This document shows positions 1 to 6,734 of a DNA stretch of 7,699 nucleotides, in pieces. Both the position numbers and the translations under genes were made by a program. The DNA is from an uncultured Faecalibacterium sp. (GTDB lineage: Bacteria; Bacillota; Clostridia; Oscillospirales; Ruminococcaceae), in assembly GCA_934561485.1 (NCBI GenBank), contig CAKTGS010000093.1, positions 1 through 7,699 of the forward strand. The letters are read 5' to 3'. The notes below the pieces were generated by a model, which worked only from the letters and a program-made list of their open reading frames with translations, did not search any database and had not been told where the DNA came from. The first letter of the stretch is position 1; each line of letters opens with the position of its first letter.

Positions 1-839
1 GGCAGGATGGTCAGCACGGTAGCGGACAGGATGGAGCCCAGCATGGAGCCCATGCCGCCCAGAACCACCATGACCAGAATTTCAATGGACTTCATAAAGC
101 CGAAGGTGGAGGGGTTCAGCACGCCGATGTAGCAGGCGTACAGGCCACCCGCCAGACCGGCAAAGGCGGCGGAGAAGGCAAAGGCCATCACCTTGTAATA
201 GGTGGTCTGGATGCCGCAGCTCTCGGCGGCGATCTCGTTGTCACGGATCGCCAGCACGGCGCGGCCGTGGCGGCTCTTCATCATGGCGTGAATCAAAAAG
301 CAGGTGATGACCACGCACAGGAACACGTTGGTAAAGTTGGAGTATTTGGGAATGTTCTTCAGGCCCTTTGCGCCGTAGAACAGCTTGAAGCCCAGCACAT
401 CATCAATGTTGTTCAGGGTGATGCGGATGATCTCGCCGAAGCCCAGCGTCAGGATGGCCAGATAGTCGCCGGTCAGGCGCAGGGCAGGGATGCCGATGAG
501 CACCCCGAACAGCCCGGCAATCACCCATGCAAGCACCAGACCGATGACAAAGGCCACGCCTTTGGGCAGATTGGAGGATTTGGTAAACAGAGCGCAGGCA
601 TAGGCACCTACCGCCATAAAACCGGCGTGACCCAGCGGCAGCTGCCCCAGATAACCGGTGGCAACGTTCAGCGAGACGGCCAGAATGATGTTGATGCCCA
701 CGGTCAGCAGCACCTTATTCTGGTAGGTGGACAGCATATTGCCGGTCACATAGGAAAGCCCCACGAACAGCAGCCCCACCAGCACCAGATTCATCAGGTA
801 GCGCACGGGCATTTTGAGGGTCTTGCGTTTGGTATTCAT
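1..839 (-). CDS. livM: Branched-chain amino acid ABC transporter permease LivM (partial, C-terminus outside the window)
   Basis: Membrane-spanning subunit of a LivHM-type importer; with LivH it forms the channel that takes branched-chain amino acids from the lipoprotein receptor, driven by LivG/LivF ATPases that are expected further left. Translation from the ATG at 839 gives about 280 residues. It opens with a basic stretch (MNTKRKTLKMPVR) followed by several hydrophobic segments. The LivM-family signature GDYLAILTLGFGEI lies near residues 114-127. The cytoplasmic loop SRHGRAVLAIRDNEIAAE, near 169-186, is the stretch that contacts the ATPases in this family. The last visible segment is a late membrane helix, so probably only a short tail is missing. 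The gene starts 12 bases after the livH stop, with a weak purine-rich site (AGGGGG) overlapping that stop, which suggests translational coupling. The family is clear; the exact substrate is not. Confidence 0.93.
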   Translation of the reverse strand, partial: MNTKRKTLKMPVRYLMNLVLVGLLFVGLSYVTGNMLSTYQNKVLLTVGINIILAVSLNVATGYLGQLPLGHAGFMAVGAYACALFTKSSNLPKGVAFVIGLVLAWVIAGLFGVLIGIPALRLTGDYLAILTLGFGEIIRITLNNIDDVLGFKLFYGAKGLKNIPKYSNFTNVFLCVVITCFLIHAMMKSRHGRAVLAIRDNEIAAESCGIQTTYYKVMAFAFSAAFAGLAGGLYACYIGVLNPSTFGFMKSIEILVMVVLGGMGSMLGSILSATVLTIL

Positions 840-851
840 CGTTATGCCCCC

Positions 852-1730
852 TTACACCTTTTCCTGCACCTTGCGGCCAAGGAAGCCCGTGGGCTTGACC
901 AGCAGCACGATGATCAGAATTGCAAACGTAACAGCGTCCTTCCATGCGGAAAGGCCGATGGCGGAAACAAAGCACTCGCACAGGCCGATGGCAATGCCGC
1001 CGACCATGGCACCCGGGATGGAGCCGATGCCGCCCAGAACAGCGGCGACAAAGGCCTTCAGGCCCAGCATGGAGCCCATGGTGGGAGTGGCCTGCGGGTA
1101 GCTGCAGCAGTACAGCACCGAGCCGATGCCGGCCAGGGCGGAACCCACTGCAAAGGTGAAGGAAATGGTGCTGTTGACGTTGATGCCCATCAGGCGGGCA
1201 GCATCCATATCCTCCGAGACGGCGCGCATGGCCTTGCCAAGCTTGGTCTTTTGCACCAGAAAGGTGAGCACCAGCATGGACAGCACGGTGACCACCAGCG
1301 TGATGATGGAGGTAAGGCCCAGCGGCACCTTGCCCAGACGGAAGGTCTGGTTGGTGTAGTAGGCGGGGATCACCTTTGCACCCGAGCCAAGGATCAGCTC
1401 TGCCGTGTACTCCAGAAAGAAGGAGACACCAATGGCGGTGATCAGCAGCGAGATGCGGGGTGCGCTGCGCAGCGGGGTATAGGCGACTTTTTCGATCACC
1501 ACGCCCAGCAGCGTACAGGTGATGATGGTGGCGCACACAGCGGTGACCGGGCCGAGACCCAGCTGGTTCATGACGAACCAGGACATGTATGCGCCTACCA
1601 TGATGACATCGCCGTGGGCAAAGTTCAGCAGCAGGATAATGCCGTACACCATGCTGTAGCCCAGTGCGATCAGTGCATAGATGCTGCCAAGGGACAAGCC
1701 GTTGATCAGCTGGCTAAAGAACACTGTCAT
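852..1730 (-). CDS. livH: Branched-chain amino acid ABC transporter permease LivH
   Basis: Second membrane subunit of the importer, partner of LivM. The protein is 292 residues with about eight hydrophobic segments, normal for LivH. Family marks are the N-terminal QLINGLSLGSIYALIALGYSMVYG, NFAHGD at residues 36-41, the ATPase-contact loop GKAMRAVSEDMDAARLMGIN at 165-184, and the glycine-rich GLKAFVAAVLGGIGSIPGA at about 223-241. The ATG at 1730 was chosen because an AAAGGAAG site lies about 9 bases upstream and because LivH proteins normally begin here. A longer in-frame start at 1832 exists, but its extra 34 codons would run through the terminator-like hairpin at 1775-1822 and are basic and unlike the family. 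No promoter is evident directly upstream, so expression probably depends on read-through from the binding-protein gene. Confidence 0.94.
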   Translation of the reverse strand: MTVFFSQLINGLSLGSIYALIALGYSMVYGIILLLNFAHGDVIMVGAYMSWFVMNQLGLGPVTAVCATIITCTLLGVVIEKVAYTPLRSAPRISLLITAIGVSFFLEYTAELILGSGAKVIPAYYTNQTFRLGKVPLGLTSIITLVVTVLSMLVLTFLVQKTKLGKAMRAVSEDMDAARLMGINVNSTISFTFAVGSALAGIGSVLYCCSYPQATPTMGSMLGLKAFVAAVLGGIGSIPGAMVGGIAIGLCECFVSAIGLSAWKDAVTFAILIIVLLVKPTGFLGRKVQEKV

Positions 1731-1774
1731 GGTTGGATACTTCCTTTCTTTGCGGCGTTTACACTTTTTGATAT

Positions 1775-1822
1775 AAAAAACGGAGAACGCCTGACCAGAA
1801 AAAAGCTGTTCCGGCGTTCTCC
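1775..1822 (-). terminator. Intra-operon terminator-like hairpin between the binding-protein gene and livH
   Basis: On the minus strand, perfect 10-base arms GGAGAACGCC (1822-1813) and GGCGTTCTCC (1791-1782) are followed after one base by six T (1780-1775). The 21-base loop can fold further through CAG/CTG around a T-run. This is the layout of a rho-independent terminator. It lies 62 bases past the stop of the substrate-binding protein and about 50 bases before livH. Since livH has no visible promoter of its own, partial termination is the likely function, giving excess receptor over permease. Confidence 0.8.
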
Positions 1823-1884
1823 AAAAAATCATGGGGTTTGCTCTGTGCGGGCGGCTCCATCACCGGTGGATGGAACAGCGCGGA

Positions 1885-3096
1885 TCAGAACATTTCCTTC
1901 AGTTCGGGCTTGCCGTCCACATAGGTCAGGATGGCAGTGCTCTTGATGGGGTTGTGGTGCTCGTCGAAGGTAAAGGTGCCGGTGATGCCCTCGATGGTGC
2001 CGCCGGCAATGGCGTCGATGACGGCCTGCTTGTACTCGTCAGAACCGGCCTCCAGGCCCTGCTCCTCGGCAGCCTTGATGCCGTACACAACGGTCATAGC
2101 GGCATCGTAGCCCAGAGGTGCAAAGCCGTTGGGGTACTCCTCGCCGTACTCAGCCTTATAAGCGGCCTCAAAATCGGCGCTGGAGCCCTTGGCGTAGCCG
2201 GCGCAGAAGTAGGAGTCCTTCAGCTGGTCGGCAGTGGCGTAGCCCTCCAGACCATCCCAGCCATCGCCGCCGAGGAAGGGAACGGTCAGGCCAACGCTCT
2301 CGGCCTGAGCAAGGATCTGACCTACATCCTGATAGTAGTTGGGGCAGAACACCATCTCCGGGTTCTTGCCCAGAATGCTGGTCAGCTGGGTCTTGAAGTC
2401 CACATCGCCCTCGGAGTAGCTCTCCTGATCGACAACAGTGCCGCCCAGACTCTCGAACTCGGTCACAAAGTTCTCGGCCAGACCCTCGTTGTAGTCTGCG
2501 CCCTTCAGGAAAATGACGGCTGCCTTGGTGTAGCCCAGCTTCTGGTAAGCGTAGTCAGCCATCTTCACGCCCTGGAACGGGTCGGTGAAGCAGGCGCGGA
2601 ACACATTCCCGTTCACGGTGTCGGTCTCGGCATCGTAGGTGACAGCCTCGGCAGTAGCGGAAGCGGTGACCATAGGCATATTGTAGTCGGCGCTCTCAGC
2701 GGCAACAGCCAGCGTCGGGGTAGTGGTAACATCGCCCACCAGAGCGGTGATGCCCTGATCGCACATCTTGGTAAAGCTGGTAACAGCCTGGGTCGCATCG
2801 CCCTGCTCGTCCATGGTGATGATCTCCAGCTGCTTGCCGTTGACACCGCCATCGGCATTGACCTGCTTCAGGTACAGGGTAGCGCCGTTGATAACAGCCA
2901 GACCGTAAACAGAAACATCGCCGGTCATGGGGCCCAGAACGCCCACCTTGATGGTGCTGCCGGAAGCAGCAGCGGAACCTGCGGCAGAAGAAGCGGCAGT
3001 GCTTGCGGAAGAACCGCCGCAGGCAGTCAGAGCGCTTGCTGCGGCAACAACACCGGCAGCAGCCAGGAACTGACGACGAGAGATCATCTTTTTCAT
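1885..3096 (-). CDS. Branched-chain amino acid ABC transporter substrate-binding lipoprotein (LivJ/LivK type)
   Basis: Extracellular receptor that binds the amino acid and delivers it to LivHM. The protein is 403 residues. Residues 1-26 form a lipoprotein signal: the SRRQFL motif at 6-11, a short alanine-rich core and the lipobox L23-T24-A25-C26, so Cys26 is the predicted lipidated residue. A spacer of Gly, Ser, Ala and Thr only runs to about residue 47. The periplasmic-binding-protein (Peripla_BP_6-like) fold follows, beginning TIKVGVLGPMTGDVSVYG, with the typical NGATLYLKQVNADGGVNGK and later LGYDAAMTVVYGIKAA. The start is supported by AAGGAGG nine bases upstream. It is the first gene of the unit with livH and livM. 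The ligand (Leu/Ile/Val or another amino acid) cannot be decided by reading, so no livJ/livK symbol is given. The twin-arginine motif is discussed as a finding. Confidence 0.94.
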   Translation of the reverse strand: MKKMISRRQFLAAAGVVAAASALTACGGSSASTAASSAAGSAAASGSTIKVGVLGPMTGDVSVYGLAVINGATLYLKQVNADGGVNGKQLEIITMDEQGDATQAVTSFTKMCDQGITALVGDVTTTPTLAVAAESADYNMPMVTASATAEAVTYDAETDTVNGNVFRACFTDPFQGVKMADYAYQKLGYTKAAVIFLKGADYNEGLAENFVTEFESLGGTVVDQESYSEGDVDFKTQLTSILGKNPEMVFCPNYYQDVGQILAQAESVGLTVPFLGGDGWDGLEGYATADQLKDSYFCAGYAKGSSADFEAAYKAEYGEEYPNGFAPLGYDAAMTVVYGIKAAEEQGLEAGSDEYKQAVIDAIAGGTIEGITGTFTFDEHHNPIKSTAILTYVDGKPELKEMF

Positions 3097-3106
3097 AATG
3101 AATATC

Positions 3107-3117
3107 CTCCTTCGGAG
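3107..3117 (-). promoter_or_regulatory. Small hairpin overlapping the ribosome binding site of the binding-protein gene
   Basis: On the minus strand CTCC-GAA-GGAG can pair as a 4-base stem with a 3-base loop, tying up most of the AAGGAGG site at 3112-3106. The stem is short and may have little effect. It is recorded because it is exactly superimposed on the Shine-Dalgarno sequence. Confidence 0.25.
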
Positions 3118-3136
3118 TTTTCAAAATTTTCGTGTT

Positions 3137-3177
3137 AAAAAGAAACAAGGCCCCTTTCCTTCAAAGCGACCTTGCTT
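3137..3177 (-). promoter_or_regulatory. Hairpin with U-rich tail in the leader of the binding-protein gene
   Basis: On the minus strand, AAGCAAGG (3177-3170) pairs with CCTTGTTT (3150-3143), eight pairs including one G-T, around a 19-base loop that can itself form CTTT/AAAG. The 3' arm runs into TTTCTTTTT. It would begin only a few bases after the predicted transcription start, so it may be a 5' stabilising hairpin, an attenuator, or a stop for transcripts arriving from the MATE gene. No leader peptide or T-box sequence is visible. Confidence 0.4.
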
Positions 3178-3187
3178 CGTTGTAGCT

Positions 3188-3216
3188 ATTATAGTCCTCC
3201 GGGCACAAAACCGCAA
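3188..3216 (-). promoter_or_regulatory. Promoter of the binding-protein/livHM operon
   Basis: A perfect TATAAT -10 box lies at 3193-3188 on the minus strand. A partial -35 box, TTGCGG, lies at 3216-3211 with exactly 17 bases between. Transcription would start near 3181, leaving a leader of about 85 bases. The -35 half overlaps the CAATTCACAA repeat at 3214-3223, so a bound regulator there would compete with RNA polymerase. Confidence 0.65.
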
Positions 3217-3223
3217 TTCACAA
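3214..3223. repeat. Direct repeat CAATTCACAA, promoter-proximal copy
   Basis: Ten-base sequence identical to 3340-3349, with the two copies 126 bases apart. This copy overlaps the -35 box of the importer promoter. It contains the half-site ATTCAC of the palindrome at 3333-3347. Confidence 0.5.
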
Positions 3224-3278
3224 ACCGTCCATACTTTCGGGGGCTTTTTCTCGGCTTTGTTGCCAAAATAGACAAATC

Positions 3279-3300
3279 AAAAAGTGCGTTTTTGTGCACT
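3279..3300 (-). terminator. Weak terminator-like hairpin after the MATE gene
   Basis: On the minus strand, AGTGC (3300-3296) pairs with GCACT (3287-3283) around an 8-base loop rich in A, then reads TTTTGATTT. The stem is only 5 bases, extendable by A-T pairs beyond one mismatch. It lies about 60 bases past the MATE stop codon and is the only candidate terminator before the importer promoter. Confidence 0.4.
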
Positions 3301-3332
3301 ATTTCAAATCGTTCATTTTCTTTGTTTTTGAG

Positions 3333-3347
3333 GTGAATACAATTCAC
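3333..3347. promoter_or_regulatory. Palindromic operator candidate GTGAAT-ACA-ATTCAC
   Basis: Perfect 6-base arms around 3 bases, between the MATE stop and the importer promoter. The right arm lies in the CAATTCACAA repeat (3340-3349), whose second copy sits on the importer -35 box. The layout suggests a full distal site and a proximal half-site for a regulator. It resembles a Rex site (TTGTGAA-N4-TTCACAA) but the spacing between the half-sites is one base longer, so no regulator is assigned. Confidence 0.4.
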
Positions 3348-3361
3348 AAGTTGCAAAAAGG

Positions 3362-4780
3362 TTACACGGTCTCGGAGGCAGCTTCTGCAGCCTGCTCCAC
3401 CTCTTCGTGCACCTGATCCATAAGCTCCTCGGCTTCCTGCTTGAGCGAGGGCTGCTGCAGGGCCTTGCGGATGGCGGTAAAGTAGAACACCAGCGACAGG
3501 CCCGTGCCGATGCACCAGCCCACAGGCCATGCCAGCCAGATGCCGGTGCTGCCCAGAATGCCGCTGAGCACAATGGCCATGCCCACGCGCAGGATCAGGT
3601 CGGTGAAGGTGGCAATCATAAAACGTACCATCATGCCGCAGCCGCGCAGGATGCCGTCCGTGACCAGCTTGAGGGACACCACAAAGTAGAAGGGGGACAG
3701 GATGCGCAAAAACAGCATACCGGTGTCAATGGCAGGGCCCTGCGGGTCGTTCATGAACAGCAGCAGCAGGAAGCGGCCAAAGAAGAAGTATAGCACCACC
3801 AGGGGGACGCAGATGAGCCACACCAGGTTGCGCCCGGCGGAGAAGCCTTCCTTCACACGGTCCATCTTGCCGGCACCCATGTTCTGGGAGGTGTAGTTGG
3901 AAATGCCATTGCCCAGCGTGGTAAAGGAGGTGATGACCATGTTGTTCAGCTTGACGGCGGCAGAGTAGCCTGCAATGACACTGGCACCAAAGGTGTTGAT
4001 GACGCTCTGCAGAATGATGTTGCCCACCGAGATGAAGCTCTGCTGCAGAATGCTGGGAACAGCCACGATGGCCACCTTGCCCAGCATGCTCCAGGAGAAC
4101 AGAGCGGCTTTTTTTTCGGTTTTGAATGCGGCAATGCGGCGGAACACCACCACCATGGCCAGCACGCAGCTTACGCCCTGGCACAGGAAGGTTGCCCAGG
4201 CCACACCGGCCACACCCATGCGGAACCCGGCCACGAACAGGATGTCCACGCCGATGTTGGACAGGGAAGAAACGGCCAGGAAGTAGAACGGCGTTTTGCT
4301 GTCGCCCAGGGCGGAGAAGATGCCGGTGGCGATGTTGTAGAAGAACATGAAGGGCAGGCCCAGCACGTAGATGTCCAGGTACAGGGCGGAATCGGCCAGG
4401 ATCTCATCCGGGGTGTTGATGAGCTGCAGCAGGCTGCGGCAGCCCACCAGGCCGATGCCCATCAGCACCACGCACAGCACGGCAGAGCCAATGAGCGAGG
4501 TGTAAACGGACGTTTTCATGTCCTCGTAGTCCTTGGCACCGAAGTAGCGGGACACGATGACCGAGCAGCCGATGTTGCAGCCGAAGGCAAAGGCAATGAA
4601 GATCAGGGTGATCTCGTAGCTGTTGCCCACGGCAGCCAGGGCATTTTCGCCAATGAACTTGCCGGCCACCAGGCTGTCCGCAATGTTGTACAGCTGCTGG
4701 AAGATAATGCTGCCGAACATGGGCAGGCAGAACTGCCACAGCACCTGTGACGGTTTGCCGACCGTCAGATCCTTATTCAT
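3362..4780 (-). CDS. MATE-family efflux transporter
   Basis: Membrane antiporter of the multidrug and toxic compound extrusion family, expected to export organic cations or drugs using a Na+ or H+ gradient. It has 472 residues and about twelve membrane helices in two homologous lobes. Lobe one starts with the family-typical QLYNIADSLVAGKFIGENAL at residues 29-48; Asp35 aligns by eye with the first-helix Asp implicated in cation coupling in NorM/DinF proteins. Lobe two begins near 235 (KVAIVAVPSILQQSFISVGN) and includes YTSQNMGAGK at about 296-305. The last 32 residues form a hydrophilic acidic tail with nine Glu/Asp. The start has an AGGAGG site 8 bases upstream (4794-4789). It is transcribed divergently from eno and appears monocistronic. 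Family membership is certain; the substrate cannot be read from the sequence. Confidence 0.95.
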   Translation of the reverse strand: MNKDLTVGKPSQVLWQFCLPMFGSIIFQQLYNIADSLVAGKFIGENALAAVGNSYEITLIFIAFAFGCNIGCSVIVSRYFGAKDYEDMKTSVYTSLIGSAVLCVVLMGIGLVGCRSLLQLINTPDEILADSALYLDIYVLGLPFMFFYNIATGIFSALGDSKTPFYFLAVSSLSNIGVDILFVAGFRMGVAGVAWATFLCQGVSCVLAMVVVFRRIAAFKTEKKAALFSWSMLGKVAIVAVPSILQQSFISVGNIILQSVINTFGASVIAGYSAAVKLNNMVITSFTTLGNGISNYTSQNMGAGKMDRVKEGFSAGRNLVWLICVPLVVLYFFFGRFLLLLFMNDPQGPAIDTGMLFLRILSPFYFVVSLKLVTDGILRGCGMMVRFMIATFTDLILRVGMAIVLSGILGSTGIWLAWPVGWCIGTGLSLVFYFTAIRKALQQPSLKQEAEELMDQVHEEVEQAAEAASETV

Positions 4781-4830
4781 ATGGAAATCCTCCTCTATAA
4801 ATGTTCCTTAAAATCATGAAGCCGAAAAAT

Positions 4831-4859
4831 AGTATAGAACCCGCCTGCCAAAAAGTAAA
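4831..4859 (-). promoter_or_regulatory. Promoter of the MATE transporter gene
   Basis: On the minus strand, TTTACT (4859-4854) and TATACT (4836-4831) are separated by 17 bases. They match the sigma-70 consensus boxes at four and five positions. Transcription would start near 4824, about 45 bases before the start codon. Confidence 0.6.
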
Positions 4860-4874
4860 GAAAATTTTTAGAAT

Positions 4875-4907
4875 ATATGCCATATCGAAATTACATGATA
4901 ACCATGT
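4875..4907. promoter_or_regulatory. Two inverted repeats upstream of the MATE promoter
   Basis: ATATG-C-CATAT (4875-4885) and ACATG-ATAAC-CATGT (4893-4907) lie side by side in A/T-rich DNA, starting about 16 bases upstream of the -35 box. They could be regulator sites for the efflux gene. Efflux pumps are often controlled by a local regulator, but none is encoded in this window. Confidence 0.3.
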
Positions 4908-4925
4908 GGACTAAAATCCGGGGGC

Positions 4926-4973
4926 CGGGCCAAAGCTGAAAAAGGGGCGCCGCCCCCTGCAGGCGGGCCAAAG
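4926..4973. repeat. Direct repeat CGGGCCAAAG flanking a GC-rich hairpin
   Basis: Identical 10-base copies at 4926-4935 and 4964-4973, 38 bases apart, on either side of the hairpin at 4944-4956. Origin and function are unknown. The block is much richer in G and C than the A/T-rich DNA before it. Confidence 0.45.
4939..4956 (-). terminator. Minus-strand terminator-like hairpin in the MATE/eno divergent region
   Basis: On the minus strand, GGGGC-GGC-GCCCC (4956-4944) is followed directly by TTTTT (4943-4939). No gene lies upstream on that strand within the intergenic region, so it would stop minus-strand transcripts initiating around the eno promoter, or end an unrecognised short RNA. Confidence 0.5.
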
Positions 4974-4985
4974 AAATTGGATAAA

Positions 4986-5005
4986 ATGTTTACATCGGCA
5001 AACAT
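4986..5005. promoter_or_regulatory. Inverted repeat ATGTTT-N8-AAACAT upstream of the eno promoter
   Basis: Perfect 6-base arms at 4986-4991 and 5000-5005 with 8 bases between, ending 12 bases before the eno -35 box. The position suits an activator or repressor site for the glycolytic gene. It does not clearly match the cre consensus of CcpA. Confidence 0.35.
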
Positions 5006-5017
5006 GCGCGGCCCCTC

Positions 5018-5046
5018 TTGCAACAAATCGGGAACCGTGGTAGGAT
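5018..5046 (+). promoter_or_regulatory. Promoter of eno
   Basis: TTGCAA (5018-5023), exactly 17 bases, then TAGGAT (5041-5046) preceded by TGG, an extended -10 arrangement. Transcription would start near 5053 and leave a leader of about 85 bases. The leader contains a small hairpin, CTGCC-CCAC-GGCAG (5091-5104). Confidence 0.6.
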
Positions 5047-5126
5047 ACTATTGGTTAGTTAGGTAAAACTATCTGAATGCCCGGCGGCTCCTGCCCCACG
5101 GCAGCGCAGGGCGCAAATGATTTTAG

Positions 5127-6437
<1,311 letters not shown>

Positions 6438-6465
6438 TTTTTCCGGCCTTACAAGATCGCACTGC

Positions 6466-6499
6466 AGCGGCGGCACCCACCAGGGGGCCGCCGCTTTTT
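6466..6499 (+). terminator. Rho-independent terminator of eno
   Basis: Arms AGCGGCGGC (6466-6474) and GCCGCCGCT (6487-6495) pair perfectly, the loop can extend the stem with CCC/GGG, and a T-run (6495-6499) follows. It begins 28 bases after the stop codon. It separates eno from the small-peptide unit, which therefore needs its own promoter. Confidence 0.92.
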
Positions 6500-6502
6500 G
6501 TC

Positions 6503-6523
6503 TGCAGGAAAATATTTCCTGCA
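6503..6523. promoter_or_regulatory. Perfect 21-base palindrome, operator candidate of the small-peptide unit
   Basis: Arms TGCAGGAAA and TTTCCTGCA pair exactly around ATA. It lacks a T-run, so it is not an ordinary terminator. It ends 21 bases before the extended -10 element at 6545-6553, over or just upstream of the -35 region, where an activator or repressor dimer would act. Confidence 0.5.
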
Positions 6524-6544
6524 ATCATTCCGCCCTGTGGATCG

Positions 6545-6553
6545 TGTTATAAA
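6545..6553 (+). promoter_or_regulatory. Extended -10 promoter of the small-peptide unit
   Basis: TGT followed by TATAAA matches the TGn-TATAAT extended -10 form with one mismatch. No good -35 box is present at the proper distance (TCATTC at 6525-6530), consistent with dependence on the extended -10 or on a factor bound at the palindrome at 6503-6523. Transcription would start near 6560. Confidence 0.55.
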
Positions 6554-6558
6554 TGAAA

Positions 6559-6585
6559 CGGGCCGGATGGAAGGCCAATGGCCCG
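6559..6585 (+). promoter_or_regulatory. Leader hairpin of the small-peptide unit
   Basis: CGGGCC (6559-6564) pairs with GGCCCG (6580-6585); inside, TGG-AAGG-CCA can form a second short stem. It would lie at the very 5' end of the transcript, about 10 bases before the first ribosome binding site. It could stabilise the RNA. Confidence 0.4.
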
Positions 6586-6612
6586 GAATAACCGCAAAGG
6601 AGCAAACAACGA

Positions 6613-6705
6613 ATGCTGTCTACTCTGAAACTGCTGTTCGAGCTGTTTGGCACAAGCAGCCTGCCCAAACTGCTGCTGCTTTTGTTCAAAGCCATTTTTG
6701 CCTGA
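6613..6705 (+). CDS. Predicted 30-residue hydrophobic peptide A (unrecognised)
   Basis: I do not recognise this product. The frame ATG(6613)-TGA(6705) encodes 30 residues, beginning MLSTLKLLFELFGTSSLP and then mostly leucine and phenylalanine with lysines at 19 and 26. Charged residues are Lys6, Glu10, Lys19 and Lys26 (net about +2). The first 12 residues place hydrophobic side chains at 1, 2, 5, 8, 9 and 12, as in an amphipathic helix; L17-P18 forms a hinge before a more hydrophobic second half. Evidence for translation is AAAGGAG at 6596-6602, ten bases before the ATG, plus a promoter upstream and a terminator after the second frame. A membrane-active or membrane-anchored peptide is the natural guess. 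Toxin, leaderless bacteriocin, signal peptide and small membrane-complex subunit all remain open. Confidence 0.55.
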   Translation: MLSTLKLLFELFGTSSLPKLLLLLFKAIFA

Positions 6706-6734
6706 TTTCACAAAAAAGAAAGGAGAGCTGCCCC

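Noticed and set aside
1731..1832. Longer livH start at 1832
   Set aside because: The extra 34 codons overlap the terminator-like hairpin, are basic and unlike LivH; the ATG at 1730 has a good ribosome binding site.
267..1946. A 559-codon plus-strand open frame across livM and livH
   Set aside because: It is antisense to two clear permease genes; its product is rich in Gln, His and Gly with no recognisable domain, as expected for the reverse complement of GC-rich coding DNA.
1831..3138. A 435-codon plus-strand open frame across the binding-protein gene
   Set aside because: It is the antisense shadow of a well-supported lipoprotein gene, with no matching domain or ribosome binding site.
3333..3350. 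Canonical Rex operator
   Set aside because: The half-sites TTGTGAA and TTCAC are present but separated by five bases instead of four, and the outer bases of the second half do not match.
3097..3361. T-box or other amino-acid riboswitch upstream of the importer
   Set aside because: The leader is only about 85 bases and has no T-box sequence; only simple hairpins are visible.
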